The translations under genes were made by a program, and so were the position numbers. This document shows positions 1 through 7,107 of a stretch of DNA of 64,000 bases, one piece after another. The DNA comes from Leptolyngbya sp. SIOISBB. GTDB taxonomy: Bacteria; Cyanobacteriota; Cyanobacteriia; Phormidesmidales; Phormidesmidaceae. The stretch covers positions 5,518,001 through 5,582,000 of the forward strand of contig JAAHII010000001.1 of assembly GCA_010671905.1 (NCBI GenBank), given 5' to 3'. Position 1 is the first letter of the stretch, and each line of letters begins with the position of its first letter. The notes under the pieces were generated by a model. That model saw only the letters and a list, made by a program, of their open reading frames with translations, was not told where the DNA came from and made no database searches.

Positions 1-91
1 TCGTCAATACTAAAAGCGTGTGAATAATGGAGAATTCACATTAGGAATGTTGGGTTTCGTTTGCTTAACCCAACCTACGGCGAGGTGCGAT
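1..91 (+). repeat. Family-1 repeat, truncated by window edge
   Basis: This is the right-hand half of the ~167-bp dispersed element that recurs at 773, 2758, 3815, 4785 and 6214. It carries GTTGGGT at 49-55, followed by a short loop and the complementary AACCCAAC, then CTACGGCG. It lies directly before the first lipoprotein gene, in the same orientation as all later copies. Confidence 0.85.
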
Positions 92-172
92 TTTACTTTA
101 GTATTTTTCAATACTTGCTTAAGCGAGTTTTCTACAAGACCTTTAAGTAGTCAAAATCGAGGCATGAGACAT

Positions 173-772
173 ATGAAAAAAATATTGCTAATACATGCAT
201 GCATGTTCTCTTTCATATCGATTTGGCAGGTGAGTTGCGCATCGCATGAACTCACGTCAAATGAATCCTTATTGACGAATGACTCTTTTCAATCAGGATC
301 CAGCAGATTGGAGTCAAACATGCCAGAAAGATCAGAGGAAAATACCTCAGGGAATTTTCACGTTGAGCATTCCCCAGTATGTGAAAGTACTTTGTCTGGA
401 ACTTATAAAAATAGCATCGGGGACATAGCAACTGTTGAATCTGTAGAAGGAAAATCTATTCCGCAGGACAAAGTTAGTATTTTTCTTGAGCAAGAAGACT
501 TTCAGGAATCTTTGAGTTTTACCTACACTACTCCTATCGGTTATGGAATACGAGAAACGATCAGCGACGATATACGTAATGAATCACCTGCGGGCAACCA
601 AGAACGTTCAATATACTATTCAAATTTAGGCAGTTGGAAAACTGCAGTGTTTGGAGAAGGAAATCCTTTCTGGTATTCGGATAGAAGAGTGAACCTCCAG
701 GATTCTATTTGGTTTCGAGTGTTATGCACAATTGATGTTGAAGCAGCTAAAAACTTATCAGTTCCAATCTAG
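173..772 (+). CDS. Secreted lipoprotein of unknown function (cassette gene 1)
   Basis: About 199 residues. The ATG at 173 is chosen because GAGG (159-162) lies 10 bases upstream and because the product then starts with a compact signal sequence: MKK, a hydrophobic stretch, and a lipobox-like V-S-C near residue 22, which suggests export and lipid anchoring. An in-frame ATG at 164 is an alternative. After the cysteine comes a Ser/Asn/Glu-rich linker, then a globular region with two cysteines (in SPVCES and VLCTID) and many aromatic residues. No family is recognised. It is low in GC compared with the housekeeping genes. A family-1 repeat begins one base after the stop codon, so gene plus repeat looks like one unit of the array. 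Confidence 0.7.
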   Translation: MKKILLIHACMFSFISIWQVSCASHELTSNESLLTNDSFQSGSSRLESNMPERSEENTSGNFHVEHSPVCESTLSGTYKNSIGDIATVESVEGKSIPQDKVSIFLEQEDFQESLSFTYTTPIGYGIRETISDDIRNESPAGNQERSIYYSNLGSWKTAVFGEGNPFWYSDRRVNLQDSIWFRVLCTIDVEAAKNLSVPI

Positions 773-938
773 TGCGATCGCCCCTCGCGACATATTGAAT
801 TTCCGTCAGAAAACCCAACACACAGATGTTTAATTAAGACATCATCCGTCAATACTAAAAGCATGTGAATAATGGAAGATTCATATTAGGAATGTTGGGT
901 TTCGTTTGCTCAACTCAACCTACAGCGATATGCGATCT
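773..938 (+). repeat. Family-1 repeat, copy B
   Basis: Full-length copy starting right after the preceding stop codon. It opens with TGCGATCGCC and closes with ATGCGATC, so HIP1-like octamers sit at both ends. The inner motifs are ACCCAAC (813-819) and GTTGGGT (894-900), 88 bp from outer edge to outer edge, then an 18-20-base loop region and ACTCAAC. This copy has more substitutions than the others. Confidence 0.88.
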
Positions 939-1038
939 CTGAGGAGGTGGTACCTGGCGTTACATCTGCGATAAATAGAGATGTTACTGGAAACTCTGAG
1001 CGGCCTTGGGGGCGAACAACGGATTAAGGGTAAACAAC

Positions 1039-2757
1039 ATGTGTCGGCTTAAGTGGAAATTGACATATACATTCATCTGTAGCTTTTTGGTGGCGATTAT
1101 TACTGCCTGCACAGTTTCAATGCAGAACTCACCGGCAACAGGATCGGAAGCATCATCGAATTATCACAATGCATCCCCTACTAAGATTGAATTTCCTGTT
1201 TCTGAGCAAGATGATGCTTCATTAATTTCACTAGAATGCTTTACTCCACCTCGTCAGTTTGAAGGCTTGGAATCTGTAAAGAAAGGCTATATGGATGTTA
1301 CCGGGCAGCTGGTGATTCCTATCTGCTTTGATACAGCTTTTCCATTTTCAGATGGCCTTGCATTAGTTGGGATTAGCGAGTTTTCTTCTGACTCAGCTCA
1401 TTTTGGTTTCTATGGAGTCATTACTCCAGAAGAAACATTCAGCATCCCTCCAGTTATTGACGGAACGCAGAGGGCTGGAAAGCGAGCTTTTTCAGAGGGA
1501 TTGCTTCCCCTCAAGAAAGAGAAGGATGGCAAGATTGGCTATATTGATAAGCGCGGAGAGTTTGTCATTGAACCACAATTTGTTCAAGCAGCCTCTTTTC
1601 ATGAAGGACTTGCCGCAGTCTGTGTAGCAGAAGCAGCTTGCGGCTACATTGATCGGGCAGGTTCAATCGTTGTTGAGCCTAGATTTAAGTCTGCCAGTGA
1701 TTTCTTTGAAGGCGTTGCGTTAGTTTCAATTCCTGGACCTGGAAATTTTGAGGAAACTGCCAATCTCGAAATCATCGATTATCTATATGGACTGATTGAT
1801 CGCCAAGGTAATTTTCTTTTGGAGCCTGAGGTTCATGCAGTAGGTGGAGTATCGATGGATAACCAAACGTCTAACGGTCTACGACTAACTGCCTTCAGTC
1901 CAGAAGGGCTTCTGCCTGTAAGAGTTTCCACGACAGACACAAATTTTCCAATTCAGGGAATTGACGCTCGCGACCCCATTGATGGGGAAGGTGGGATCTT
2001 AGGACATGGAAAATGGGGATATGCTCGCAAAACCGGTGACTATGCCATTAAGCCTCAATTTTTCGATGCCACTTTATTCATCAATGGCAGAGCAATGGTT
2101 CAGCTTCCCACAGTTGATTCCGATTATCCAGCGGAACTCAAGGGTCAATATGTTGAGATCGATACAGAGGGTAATATCACTTATGTCTACGGAGATCCCA
2201 CAGACAATCTTGATCTAATTATTCTCATTAGAGAGTGTAGTAGTAGTTACTCTGTCTGTGGTGTCGAGGGTCGCCGATTAGCGGCTCTAGTGCCCAACAT
2301 AAAGTTGTTATCACCGTTTTTCAATGGTTTGGCCGTGGCCCACATCGAGAACAAAAGTAATACAAGAATGCCTGAAAAGTTAGGGTATATCAACGCTCAA
2401 GGCACCTTTGTGATTGAACCTCAATTTGATGAAGCTATGCCGTTTAATGAAGCTGGCGTTGCTGTTGTGCAATTGTATGAATATGAGAACAACAGTCGAA
2501 AAGTTCGCTGGGGCTTAATTGATTGTGCGGGTCAGTATTTGATTGGGCCTCAAGAGCGAAAAATCAAAATCTTGAGCAATGGCTTAATTGCCCTGCAGGA
2601 TAATTCTGAACAGGATAGAAATACCTATTTTCTAACACCGGGTTCGCTATCAGTTCTGCCCTATAGATTTGCTGGCAGTCTTGATGATAGCGAAGGAGCT
2701 GATCCAACAGGATTAATTCGTGTCACTGGGCCAGTGCCGGAAGATTTTCATTTATAG
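1039..2757 (+). CDS. WG-repeat lipoprotein (cassette gene 2)
   Basis: About 572 residues from the ATG at 1039; an in-frame GTG/ATG-like extension to 1006 would put 11 residues before the signal peptide and is less likely. The N terminus has basic residues, a hydrophobic core and the lipobox I-T-A-C near residue 27, so it is probably an exported lipoprotein. The body contains about seven WG repeats (PF14903 type), each with the pattern G-Y/L-I-D-x-x-G-x-F-V-I-E-P-Q-F followed by F-x-E-G-L-A-x-V. The clearest copies lie around residues 90-120, 160-190, 200-235, 245-265, 330-365, 445-480 and 495-515. WG repeats are common in bacterial surface proteins, but the ligand is usually unknown. A family-1 repeat starts at the base after the stop codon. 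Confidence 0.85.
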   Translation: MCRLKWKLTYTFICSFLVAIITACTVSMQNSPATGSEASSNYHNASPTKIEFPVSEQDDASLISLECFTPPRQFEGLESVKKGYMDVTGQLVIPICFDTAFPFSDGLALVGISEFSSDSAHFGFYGVITPEETFSIPPVIDGTQRAGKRAFSEGLLPLKKEKDGKIGYIDKRGEFVIEPQFVQAASFHEGLAAVCVAEAACGYIDRAGSIVVEPRFKSASDFFEGVALVSIPGPGNFEETANLEIIDYLYGLIDRQGNFLLEPEVHAVGGVSMDNQTSNGLRLTAFSPEGLLPVRVSTTDTNFPIQGIDARDPIDGEGGILGHGKWGYARKTGDYAIKPQFFDATLFINGRAMVQLPTVDSDYPAELKGQYVEIDTEGNITYVYGDPTDNLDLIILIRECSSSYSVCGVEGRRLAALVPNIKLLSPFFNGLAVAHIENKSNTRMPEKLGYINAQGTFVIEPQFDEAMPFNEAGVAVVQLYEYENNSRKVRWGLIDCAGQYLIGPQERKIKILSNGLIALQDNSEQDRNTYFLTPGSLSVLPYRFAGSLDDSEGADPTGLIRVTGPVPEDFHL

Positions 2758-2925
2758 TGCGATTGCCCTTTGCCATATATTGAATTTCCGTCAGATAACC
2801 CAACACACAGATGTCTAATTAAGACGCCATCTGTCAATACTAAAAGCGTGTGAATAATGGAGAATGCACGTTAGGAATGTTGGGTTTCGTTTGCTCAACC
2901 CAACCTGCGGCGATATGCGATCGCG
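2758..2925 (+). repeat. Family-1 repeat, copy C
   Basis: Full copy abutting the WG-repeat gene's stop codon. ACCCAAC lies at 2798-2804 and GTTGGGT at 2879-2885, again spanning 88 bp, followed by CTCAACCCAACC. It ends in ATGCGATCGCG. Confidence 0.9.
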
Positions 2926-2952
2926 CTAATAGTTTTCATCGTGAGGAAGTAC

Positions 2953-3783
2953 ATGTATAGGTGTAATTTGGCCGTTAGATTGTTTGTCGTTTACGGCTTC
3001 TTTTTGATTTCCCAGAGCTGTACTAGTCTTCGCGCAAATATGTCCATGCAAAAGCCGCCAGTAGTCCCTGTTATGGAGAACGAGACAGCTCTTTCATTAT
3101 CTACTTCCGAAAGAATCTACCAGAAAGCAAAACATGAAGATCTCACTCAGGGAGTTTCTGAAGTTTCTCTACTTAGCGTAAAACTCCTCAATTATCTAGC
3201 TCAACAAGATGGAATAATCCAGTTATGCAACGGAGAGACATACGAAACTTTAGTAATGCAGTACTTCCCTAGAATTTACAAACTCGACTCTCAAACATAT
3301 CTTGTAGAACAAGTGTGTTATTTAGGAGCGTATAATATTGCTTATAGCTACCTTCTATATTTCCCTGTTTCTCCAGTTGATGAGATTGAAATGAGTCGCC
3401 AGCCATCAGAGTCTTATCGTAGAGACACCGAAGGTTATTACATTTTTACAGGAAATTCACGTGAACAAACAGCTATTTCTCAGGAAGAGATATTTCCTCT
3501 CTCATTCACAAAATATCGTCATGATGCAGCAGGGAATTTAGTTCCATATAAAAGCCACGTTGTGGGTGGCAGGCAACTTTTCGATTCTAGCGAAAGGCTC
3601 CTGTCGCTCTTCAGTAAGCATCGAGGAACTGCAGATTGTGGTTTGTTTGCCCACTACCAGTTGGTTGAAAATGAATTCCAGTTGATTGAATATCGCTATC
3701 AAGAGTGCTGCTCGTCGGAACAAGAGTGTACTGACCCAAGTTATGGTCGTAGCCCCGAAGAATATCCACGAGTTTTTCCATAG
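2953..3783 (+). CDS. Probable lipoprotein with a DUF1176-like C-terminal part (cassette gene 3)
   Basis: About 276 residues. The ATG at 2953 is preferred because GAGGA (2943-2947) sits 5 bases upstream; a GTG at 2941 is in frame. The N terminus is a hydrophobic signal segment followed by S-Q-S-C, a weak lipobox. The C-terminal part, with S-K-H-R-G-T-A-D-C-G-L-F-A-H-Y followed by an E-Y-R-Y-Q-E-C-C segment, resembles the end of DUF1176 proteins (a K-x-R-G-x-G-D-C-G element and a late Cys). The match is from memory and weak. Internal cysteines suggest an extracytoplasmic fold. A family-1 repeat follows 31 bases after the stop. Confidence 0.68.
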   Translation: MYRCNLAVRLFVVYGFFLISQSCTSLRANMSMQKPPVVPVMENETALSLSTSERIYQKAKHEDLTQGVSEVSLLSVKLLNYLAQQDGIIQLCNGETYETLVMQYFPRIYKLDSQTYLVEQVCYLGAYNIAYSYLLYFPVSPVDEIEMSRQPSESYRRDTEGYYIFTGNSREQTAISQEEIFPLSFTKYRHDAAGNLVPYKSHVVGGRQLFDSSERLLSLFSKHRGTADCGLFAHYQLVENEFQLIEYRYQECCSSEQECTDPSYGRSPEEYPRVFP

Positions 3784-3814
3784 GTTGTTTACTCTAAATC
3801 CGTAACTACTTCAG

Positions 3815-3983
3815 TGCGATCGCCTCTTGCCATATATTGAATTTCCGTCAGAAAACCCAACACACAGATGTTTAATTAAGACGCCATTTGTTAATACTAA
3901 AAGCGTGTGAATAATGGAGAATTCACATTAGGAATGTTAGGTCTCGTTTGCTCAACCCAACCTACGGCGATATGCGATCGCAC
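3815..3983 (+). repeat. Family-1 repeat, copy D
   Basis: Full copy bounded by TGCGATCGCC and ATGCGATCGC. ACCCAAC is at 3855-3861. The second core reads GTTAGGT (3936-3942) instead of GTTGGGT, and the spacing of 88 bp is unchanged. Confidence 0.9.
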
Positions 3984-3989
3984 TAAGGA

Positions 3990-4550
3990 ATGAAATTGGC
4001 TTCCGAGAAAATTGTATCTACCCTAGGGAAAAGCCTCTTCCTAGCTTCTGGTAAGGTTGTTGGCCTGTATGATCAATTCTGGCAATTTGACGATCGTGTG
4101 TATAGTCAACGTTTCGTTTGCTTTCCCGAAGCGGTTACATTCTTCCCTATCGGAGAATCGGTTGTTTTTTGGGTCGAGTTATCTATAGAAAATAGTTTTG
4201 AGGTACATCCAGACTCGGAATTTGCTGTAATGCTACCGTTCAAAAACTCTAAAGAATCCATATTCCTTGGAGGAGGGGACGAAGGAGAGCTTACTGAAAT
4301 AGCCAATGTTTCTGTTGGACATTATTTACTTATCTATCAAGAACGATATATGAAACAGGCTGAAATAGAACAGCTATCGTTTGCAGATCTTCCTTCAGTT
4401 GAGACTGAGCGGGGTTTAGGGAGCTTTGGCCCTAAAATATGTGAGATAACTCTAGTGCAAACTTCAACTACACCAGAAGCTAAGGTGCTTAAATCAGTGG
4501 TACGGTCAGAAGTGTCAGAAATATTCTTGTATAGTTCGTTTCCACCCTGA
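3990..4550 (+). CDS. Hypothetical protein (cassette gene 4)
   Basis: About 186 residues with no signal peptide or membrane segment, so probably cytosolic. AAGGA (3985-3989) touches the ATG at 3990, too close for a normal ribosome site; the TTG at 3996 has better spacing and may be the true start. The region around F-P-I-G-E-S-V-V-F-W-V-E, then a hydrophobic strand and S-V-G-H-Y-L-L-I-Y, has a beta-rich pattern resembling that of the next cassette protein and, loosely, of ComJ-like nuclease-inhibitor folds. That likeness is only a guess. The gene lies 7 bases after a family-1 repeat and is followed by a partial one. Confidence 0.6.
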   Translation: MKLASEKIVSTLGKSLFLASGKVVGLYDQFWQFDDRVYSQRFVCFPEAVTFFPIGESVVFWVELSIENSFEVHPDSEFAVMLPFKNSKESIFLGGGDEGELTEIANVSVGHYLLIYQERYMKQAEIEQLSFADLPSVETERGLGSFGPKICEITLVQTSTTPEAKVLKSVVRSEVSEIFLYSSFPP

Positions 4551-4554
4551 GAGA

Positions 4555-4640
4555 GAGCGTCCTCTCGCTGCATATTGAGCTCCTATCAGAAAACCCAACT
4601 CACAATTTTTCCAATCAAGACACTATCTCTCAATCCCAGT
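4555..4640 (+). repeat. Partial family-1 repeat (left half)
   Basis: A diverged left half of the element: GCATATTGAGCTCC, then CAGAAAACCCAACTCAC, and a decayed continuation. The GTTRRRY half is missing because the sequence passes into a RAYT gene fragment. It lies directly after cassette gene 4. Confidence 0.6.
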
Positions 4641-4654
4641 GGCAGATTTGATCC

Positions 4655-4784
4655 GCCCTCACCATACACTACCGCCGTGCTCGAACGCCCGGAGCGACCT
4701 ACTTCTTTTCCGTCAGCACCTCTTCGAGCATCCTGAAACCATATAACTCCTTCGGCAATCCTTCCACGCGGTCAAGCAACAGAT
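4655..4784 (+). pseudogene. Truncated RAYT (REP-associated tyrosine transposase) fragment 1
   Basis: The DNA is closely similar to 6070-6214, where the frame is open and reads HYRRAKAPGTTYFFTVVTYN, the usual N terminus of Y1-type REP-associated transposases. This copy also lacks about 20 bases (the V-T-Y-N segment) and is out of frame. Both fragments stop at the same point, after the codons for V-K-Q-Q, and run straight into a family-1 repeat. The catalytic His-x-His and Tyr regions are absent, so it cannot encode an active enzyme. Confidence 0.72.
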
Positions 4785-4952
4785 CACCCCTCGCCATATA
4801 TTGAATTTCCGTCAGAAAACCCAACTCACAGATGTTTCATTAAGACGCCATTTGTCAATACTCAAAGCGTGTGAATAATGGAGAATTCACATTAGGACTG
4901 TTAGGTTTCATTTGCTCAACCCAACCTACGGCGATATGCGATCGCGCTAATC
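4785..4952 (+). repeat. Family-1 repeat, copy E
   Basis: Full copy directly fused to the RAYT fragment. ACCCAAC is at 4819-4825 and GTTAGGT at 4900-4906 (88-bp span), followed by TTTCATTTGCTCAACCCAACC and ATGCGATCGCG. Confidence 0.9.
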
Positions 4953-5014
4953 GAGTGTTCGAATATTTACGTTTGAATACTCGATAGCTGTTGTATATTT
5001 CCTGAAACAAAATT

Positions 5015-5674
5015 ATGGCTATTCTAAATATCATCTTTAGGAACCTAACAGCAGATGAACTAATACTAACCAAGTCCGAGAACAATGCCATCTCGGAAAT
5101 AAGAGCTGGTCGCCCCGAATATATACGCTGCTTTCTATGGCATCCCAATTTTGTTTATGTAAAACTATTTGGTGATTCGCGTACGGCAAGGCTAAAAGTA
5201 GATGTAATGGATGAGGTTATTGTTGACATAGAAACTTCGGAGTGGATATTTGCTTTTCCAATGAAAATTGACAATGATAATCAAATGTTCGTTACTAATC
5301 ATGATATCTATCATCAATTAGATATCGATTCAGGAACTTACTACGTAGTGGTTCATGCTAAGAAGCTAACTTCTGAGGAGATAGAATCAGATCCAGAACT
5401 AATGGGAGTTTACTGCGAAGTTGGTATGCCGCTCGATGTTGAAATTCCATATGAATACCGCATATTATTCTGTAGAAGCAATCATCTTAAGGAACCCAAA
5501 ATATTTCGCGTTAGCGATAGTCTAAGAAAAATACAAGCCATACTTCGAGAGCGTGGGCGTCCTCAAGACCTTGAAAACATAAACTTTTATGATGAGATTT
5601 ATGTTTTGAATTCTGACTACGAACCTGTTTTACTCGAAGACAGTAAATACGAATTTTTGGATGAGGTTGATTGA
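5015..5674 (+). CDS. Hypothetical protein (cassette gene 5)
   Basis: About 219 residues, acidic, without signal peptide or membrane helices. The first half is beta-rich, with V-Y-V-K-L-F, W-I-F-A-F-P-M and I-D-S-G-T-Y-Y-V-V-V elements. Their order (strand, P-F/M segment, then G-x-Y before a final strand) resembles cassette gene 4 and could mean a distant common fold. The C-terminal part, after residue 150, is charged. No family was recognised with confidence and no strong ribosome site is visible before the ATG. The codon composition is AT-rich compared with genes after 6.4 kb, which fits acquired DNA. Confidence 0.62.
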   Translation: MAILNIIFRNLTADELILTKSENNAISEIRAGRPEYIRCFLWHPNFVYVKLFGDSRTARLKVDVMDEVIVDIETSEWIFAFPMKIDNDNQMFVTNHDIYHQLDIDSGTYYVVVHAKKLTSEEIESDPELMGVYCEVGMPLDVEIPYEYRILFCRSNHLKEPKIFRVSDSLRKIQAILRERGRPQDLENINFYDEIYVLNSDYEPVLLEDSKYEFLDEVD

Positions 5675-5693
5675 AGCGATACCGATCAACATC

Positions 5694-5760
5694 TTGTGAG
5701 CGGCCTCTTGCCGCACATTGGTGTCTTCGACAGAAAGCCCAACGCGCAAATGCTCAATCG
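5694..5760 (+). repeat. Degenerate left part of a family-1 repeat
   Basis: CCTCTTGCCGCACATTG and CAGAAAGCCCAACGCGCA align with the left part of the element (CATATTG, CAGAAAACCCAACACACA). It follows cassette gene 5, as expected if each cassette ends in a repeat, but the right half is lost. Confidence 0.5.
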
Positions 5761-5819
5761 CCGCACACTCCCATTCATGCTTCTGGGCACTCTAAAACTG
5801 CCCTTTCTGCCCACTCCTC

Positions 5820-5972
5820 ATGCCATCTACCCTGCGCGAGCTAGCCGATCGCTGCCACTTCACCCTCGGGGCTGCCACCCTCAGCGAACGCAACTTCCTC
5901 GCTAACCCCGCCTACCAACAACTCCACACCCAACACTTCAACCTGCTCGTGCCTGCCAACGCGATGAAGTGA
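5820..5972 (+). pseudogene. GH10 endo-xylanase fragment (N-terminal piece)
   Basis: An open stretch of 50 codons starting at an ATG reads LRELADRCHFTLGAATLSER, continues through a Y-Q-Q-L segment, and ends with FNLLVPANAMK just before a TGA. This matches the start of glycoside hydrolase family 10 catalytic domains, where an L-R-x-x-A-x-x-x-G-x-x-x-G-A-A segment is followed by F-N-x-x-x-P-E-N-A-M-K-W. In this fragment the usual Glu of P-E-N is Ala. Everything after M-K, including both catalytic glutamates, is missing. It is therefore a remnant, not a xylanase gene. Confidence 0.7.
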
Positions 5973-6077
5973 GGCCCCTCACCGTAGGTTGGGTTGCCGC
6001 CAGAAAAAGCAACTCACAGGTAGTCGATTACAACACCCTCTGTCAATCCCTAAAGACACGAATCAATCGCCATTAAC

Positions 6078-6215
6078 ATGCACTACCGCCGTGCTAAAGC
6101 ACCCGGAACGACCTATTTCTTTACCGTCGTCACCTACAACTGTCAGCACCTCTTCAAGCATCCTGAAACCATACGACTCCTTCGGCAGTCCTTCCACGCA
6201 GTCAAGCAACAGATC
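6078..6215 (+). pseudogene. Truncated RAYT transposase fragment 2
   Basis: Starting at the ATG at 6078, the frame reads MHYRRAKAPGTTYFFTVVTY and continues to the V-K-Q-Q-I segment, the typical first ~45 residues of REP-associated tyrosine transposases (Y1_Tnp). The frame then enters the family-1 repeat and stops at 6308. No H-x-H metal site or catalytic tyrosine remains. Its upstream flank, from 5975, contains a broken GTAGGTTGGGTT hairpin half. Confidence 0.78.
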
Positions 6216-6378
6216 ACCCCTCGCCACATATTGAATTTCCGTCAAAAAACCCAACTTGCAGATGTCTGCTTAAGACGCCATTCGTCAATACTAAAAGCGT
6301 GTGAATAATGGAGAATTCACATTAGGAATGTTGGGTTTCGTTTGCTTAACCCAACCTACGGCGATATGAGATCGCGCT
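6214..6378 (+). repeat. Family-1 repeat, copy F (last of the array)
   Basis: Full right portion of the element joined to RAYT fragment 2. ACCCAAC is at 6249-6255 and GTTGGGT at 6330-6336 (88 bp). It ends in ATGAGATCGCG, a mutated HIP1 site. No cassette gene follows; the next gene is on the opposite strand. Confidence 0.9.
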
Positions 6379-6442
6379 TGCTACCAAGATCGGAAATGGC
6401 ACAAAAATTGAGACAGAGTTGACCGTCATAGGGCAAAGGTGT

Positions 6443-7097
6443 TCACCAAAAGGTACTGGCTAGCAGGGCGGCCTGGGTGCGATCGCGCAGTTGTAACTGA
6501 CTCAAAATACTGGTGACGTGGTTACGCACAGTGCGTTCAGAAATAAACAGTGCCTGGGCGATTTCACGATTGCTTAGGCCATTGCTGATCAGCTTGAGTA
6601 CCTCTTGTTCCCGAGGGGAGAGGGCCGCTAAAGCCGGTGGCATCAGATCTTCGGTGGGACGGATGGGCTCTGGGGTGGTGAAAGTTTTCTCAAACAAACC
6701 TGGCCCCCATGTGGGTATAACCCTGATGAACGGCACGAATCGCGATGGCTAAATCAGCGATCGGAGTCTGCTTCAGCAGGTATCCTTTGGCCCCATAGCG
6801 CATCGCCTGTTGCACGTAGTCATCGTCGTCAAAGGTGGTGAGTACCAAAATCTTGACCCCCGGAAACTCTTCGCAAATCTGCCGAGTTGCGGCGACGCCA
6901 TCGGTTTCTGGCATCCGCACATCCATTAAGACGACGTCGGGCTGGTGCGGTGTATTGTACAAAGCAGCGACTTGTTCCACCGCCTGCTGACCGTTTTCGG
7001 CATCACCGACCACAGTTAAGTCGTGCTGCGCCTCTAGCAGGTTGGCTAACCCCTGGCGAATAATGGTTTGGTCGTCGACCAGTAAGATGCGGATCAT
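6443..7097 (-). pseudogene. NarL/FixJ-family response regulator, frameshifted
   Basis: Read from the ATG at 7097, the product starts MIRILLVDDQ with the acidic pocket DD, has phosphoacceptor Asp in VVLMDVRMPE, and the conserved Thr and Lys (LVLTTF, YLLKQ). That frame stops at 6690. The neighbouring frame carries the LuxR-type helix-turn-helix ([20 protein letters not shown], then S-E-R-T-V-R-N-H). The frames join in the C run 6704-6708 (G5 on the coding strand): one G fewer restores M-G-P-G-L-F-E-K. The product would then be ~217 residues, normal for the family. It starts 10 bases after the kinase stop, so kinase and regulator form an operon. The shift may be a sequencing error. Confidence 0.85.
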
Positions 7098-7107
7098 CGA
7101 TCTGTAC

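Noticed and set aside
5696-5905. 69-codon plus-strand frame
   Set aside because: It is out of frame with the GH10-like peptide and begins in a degraded repeat.
1-6378. CRISPR array
   Set aside because: The repeats are ~167 bp and separated by whole genes, not short repeats with ~35-bp spacers.
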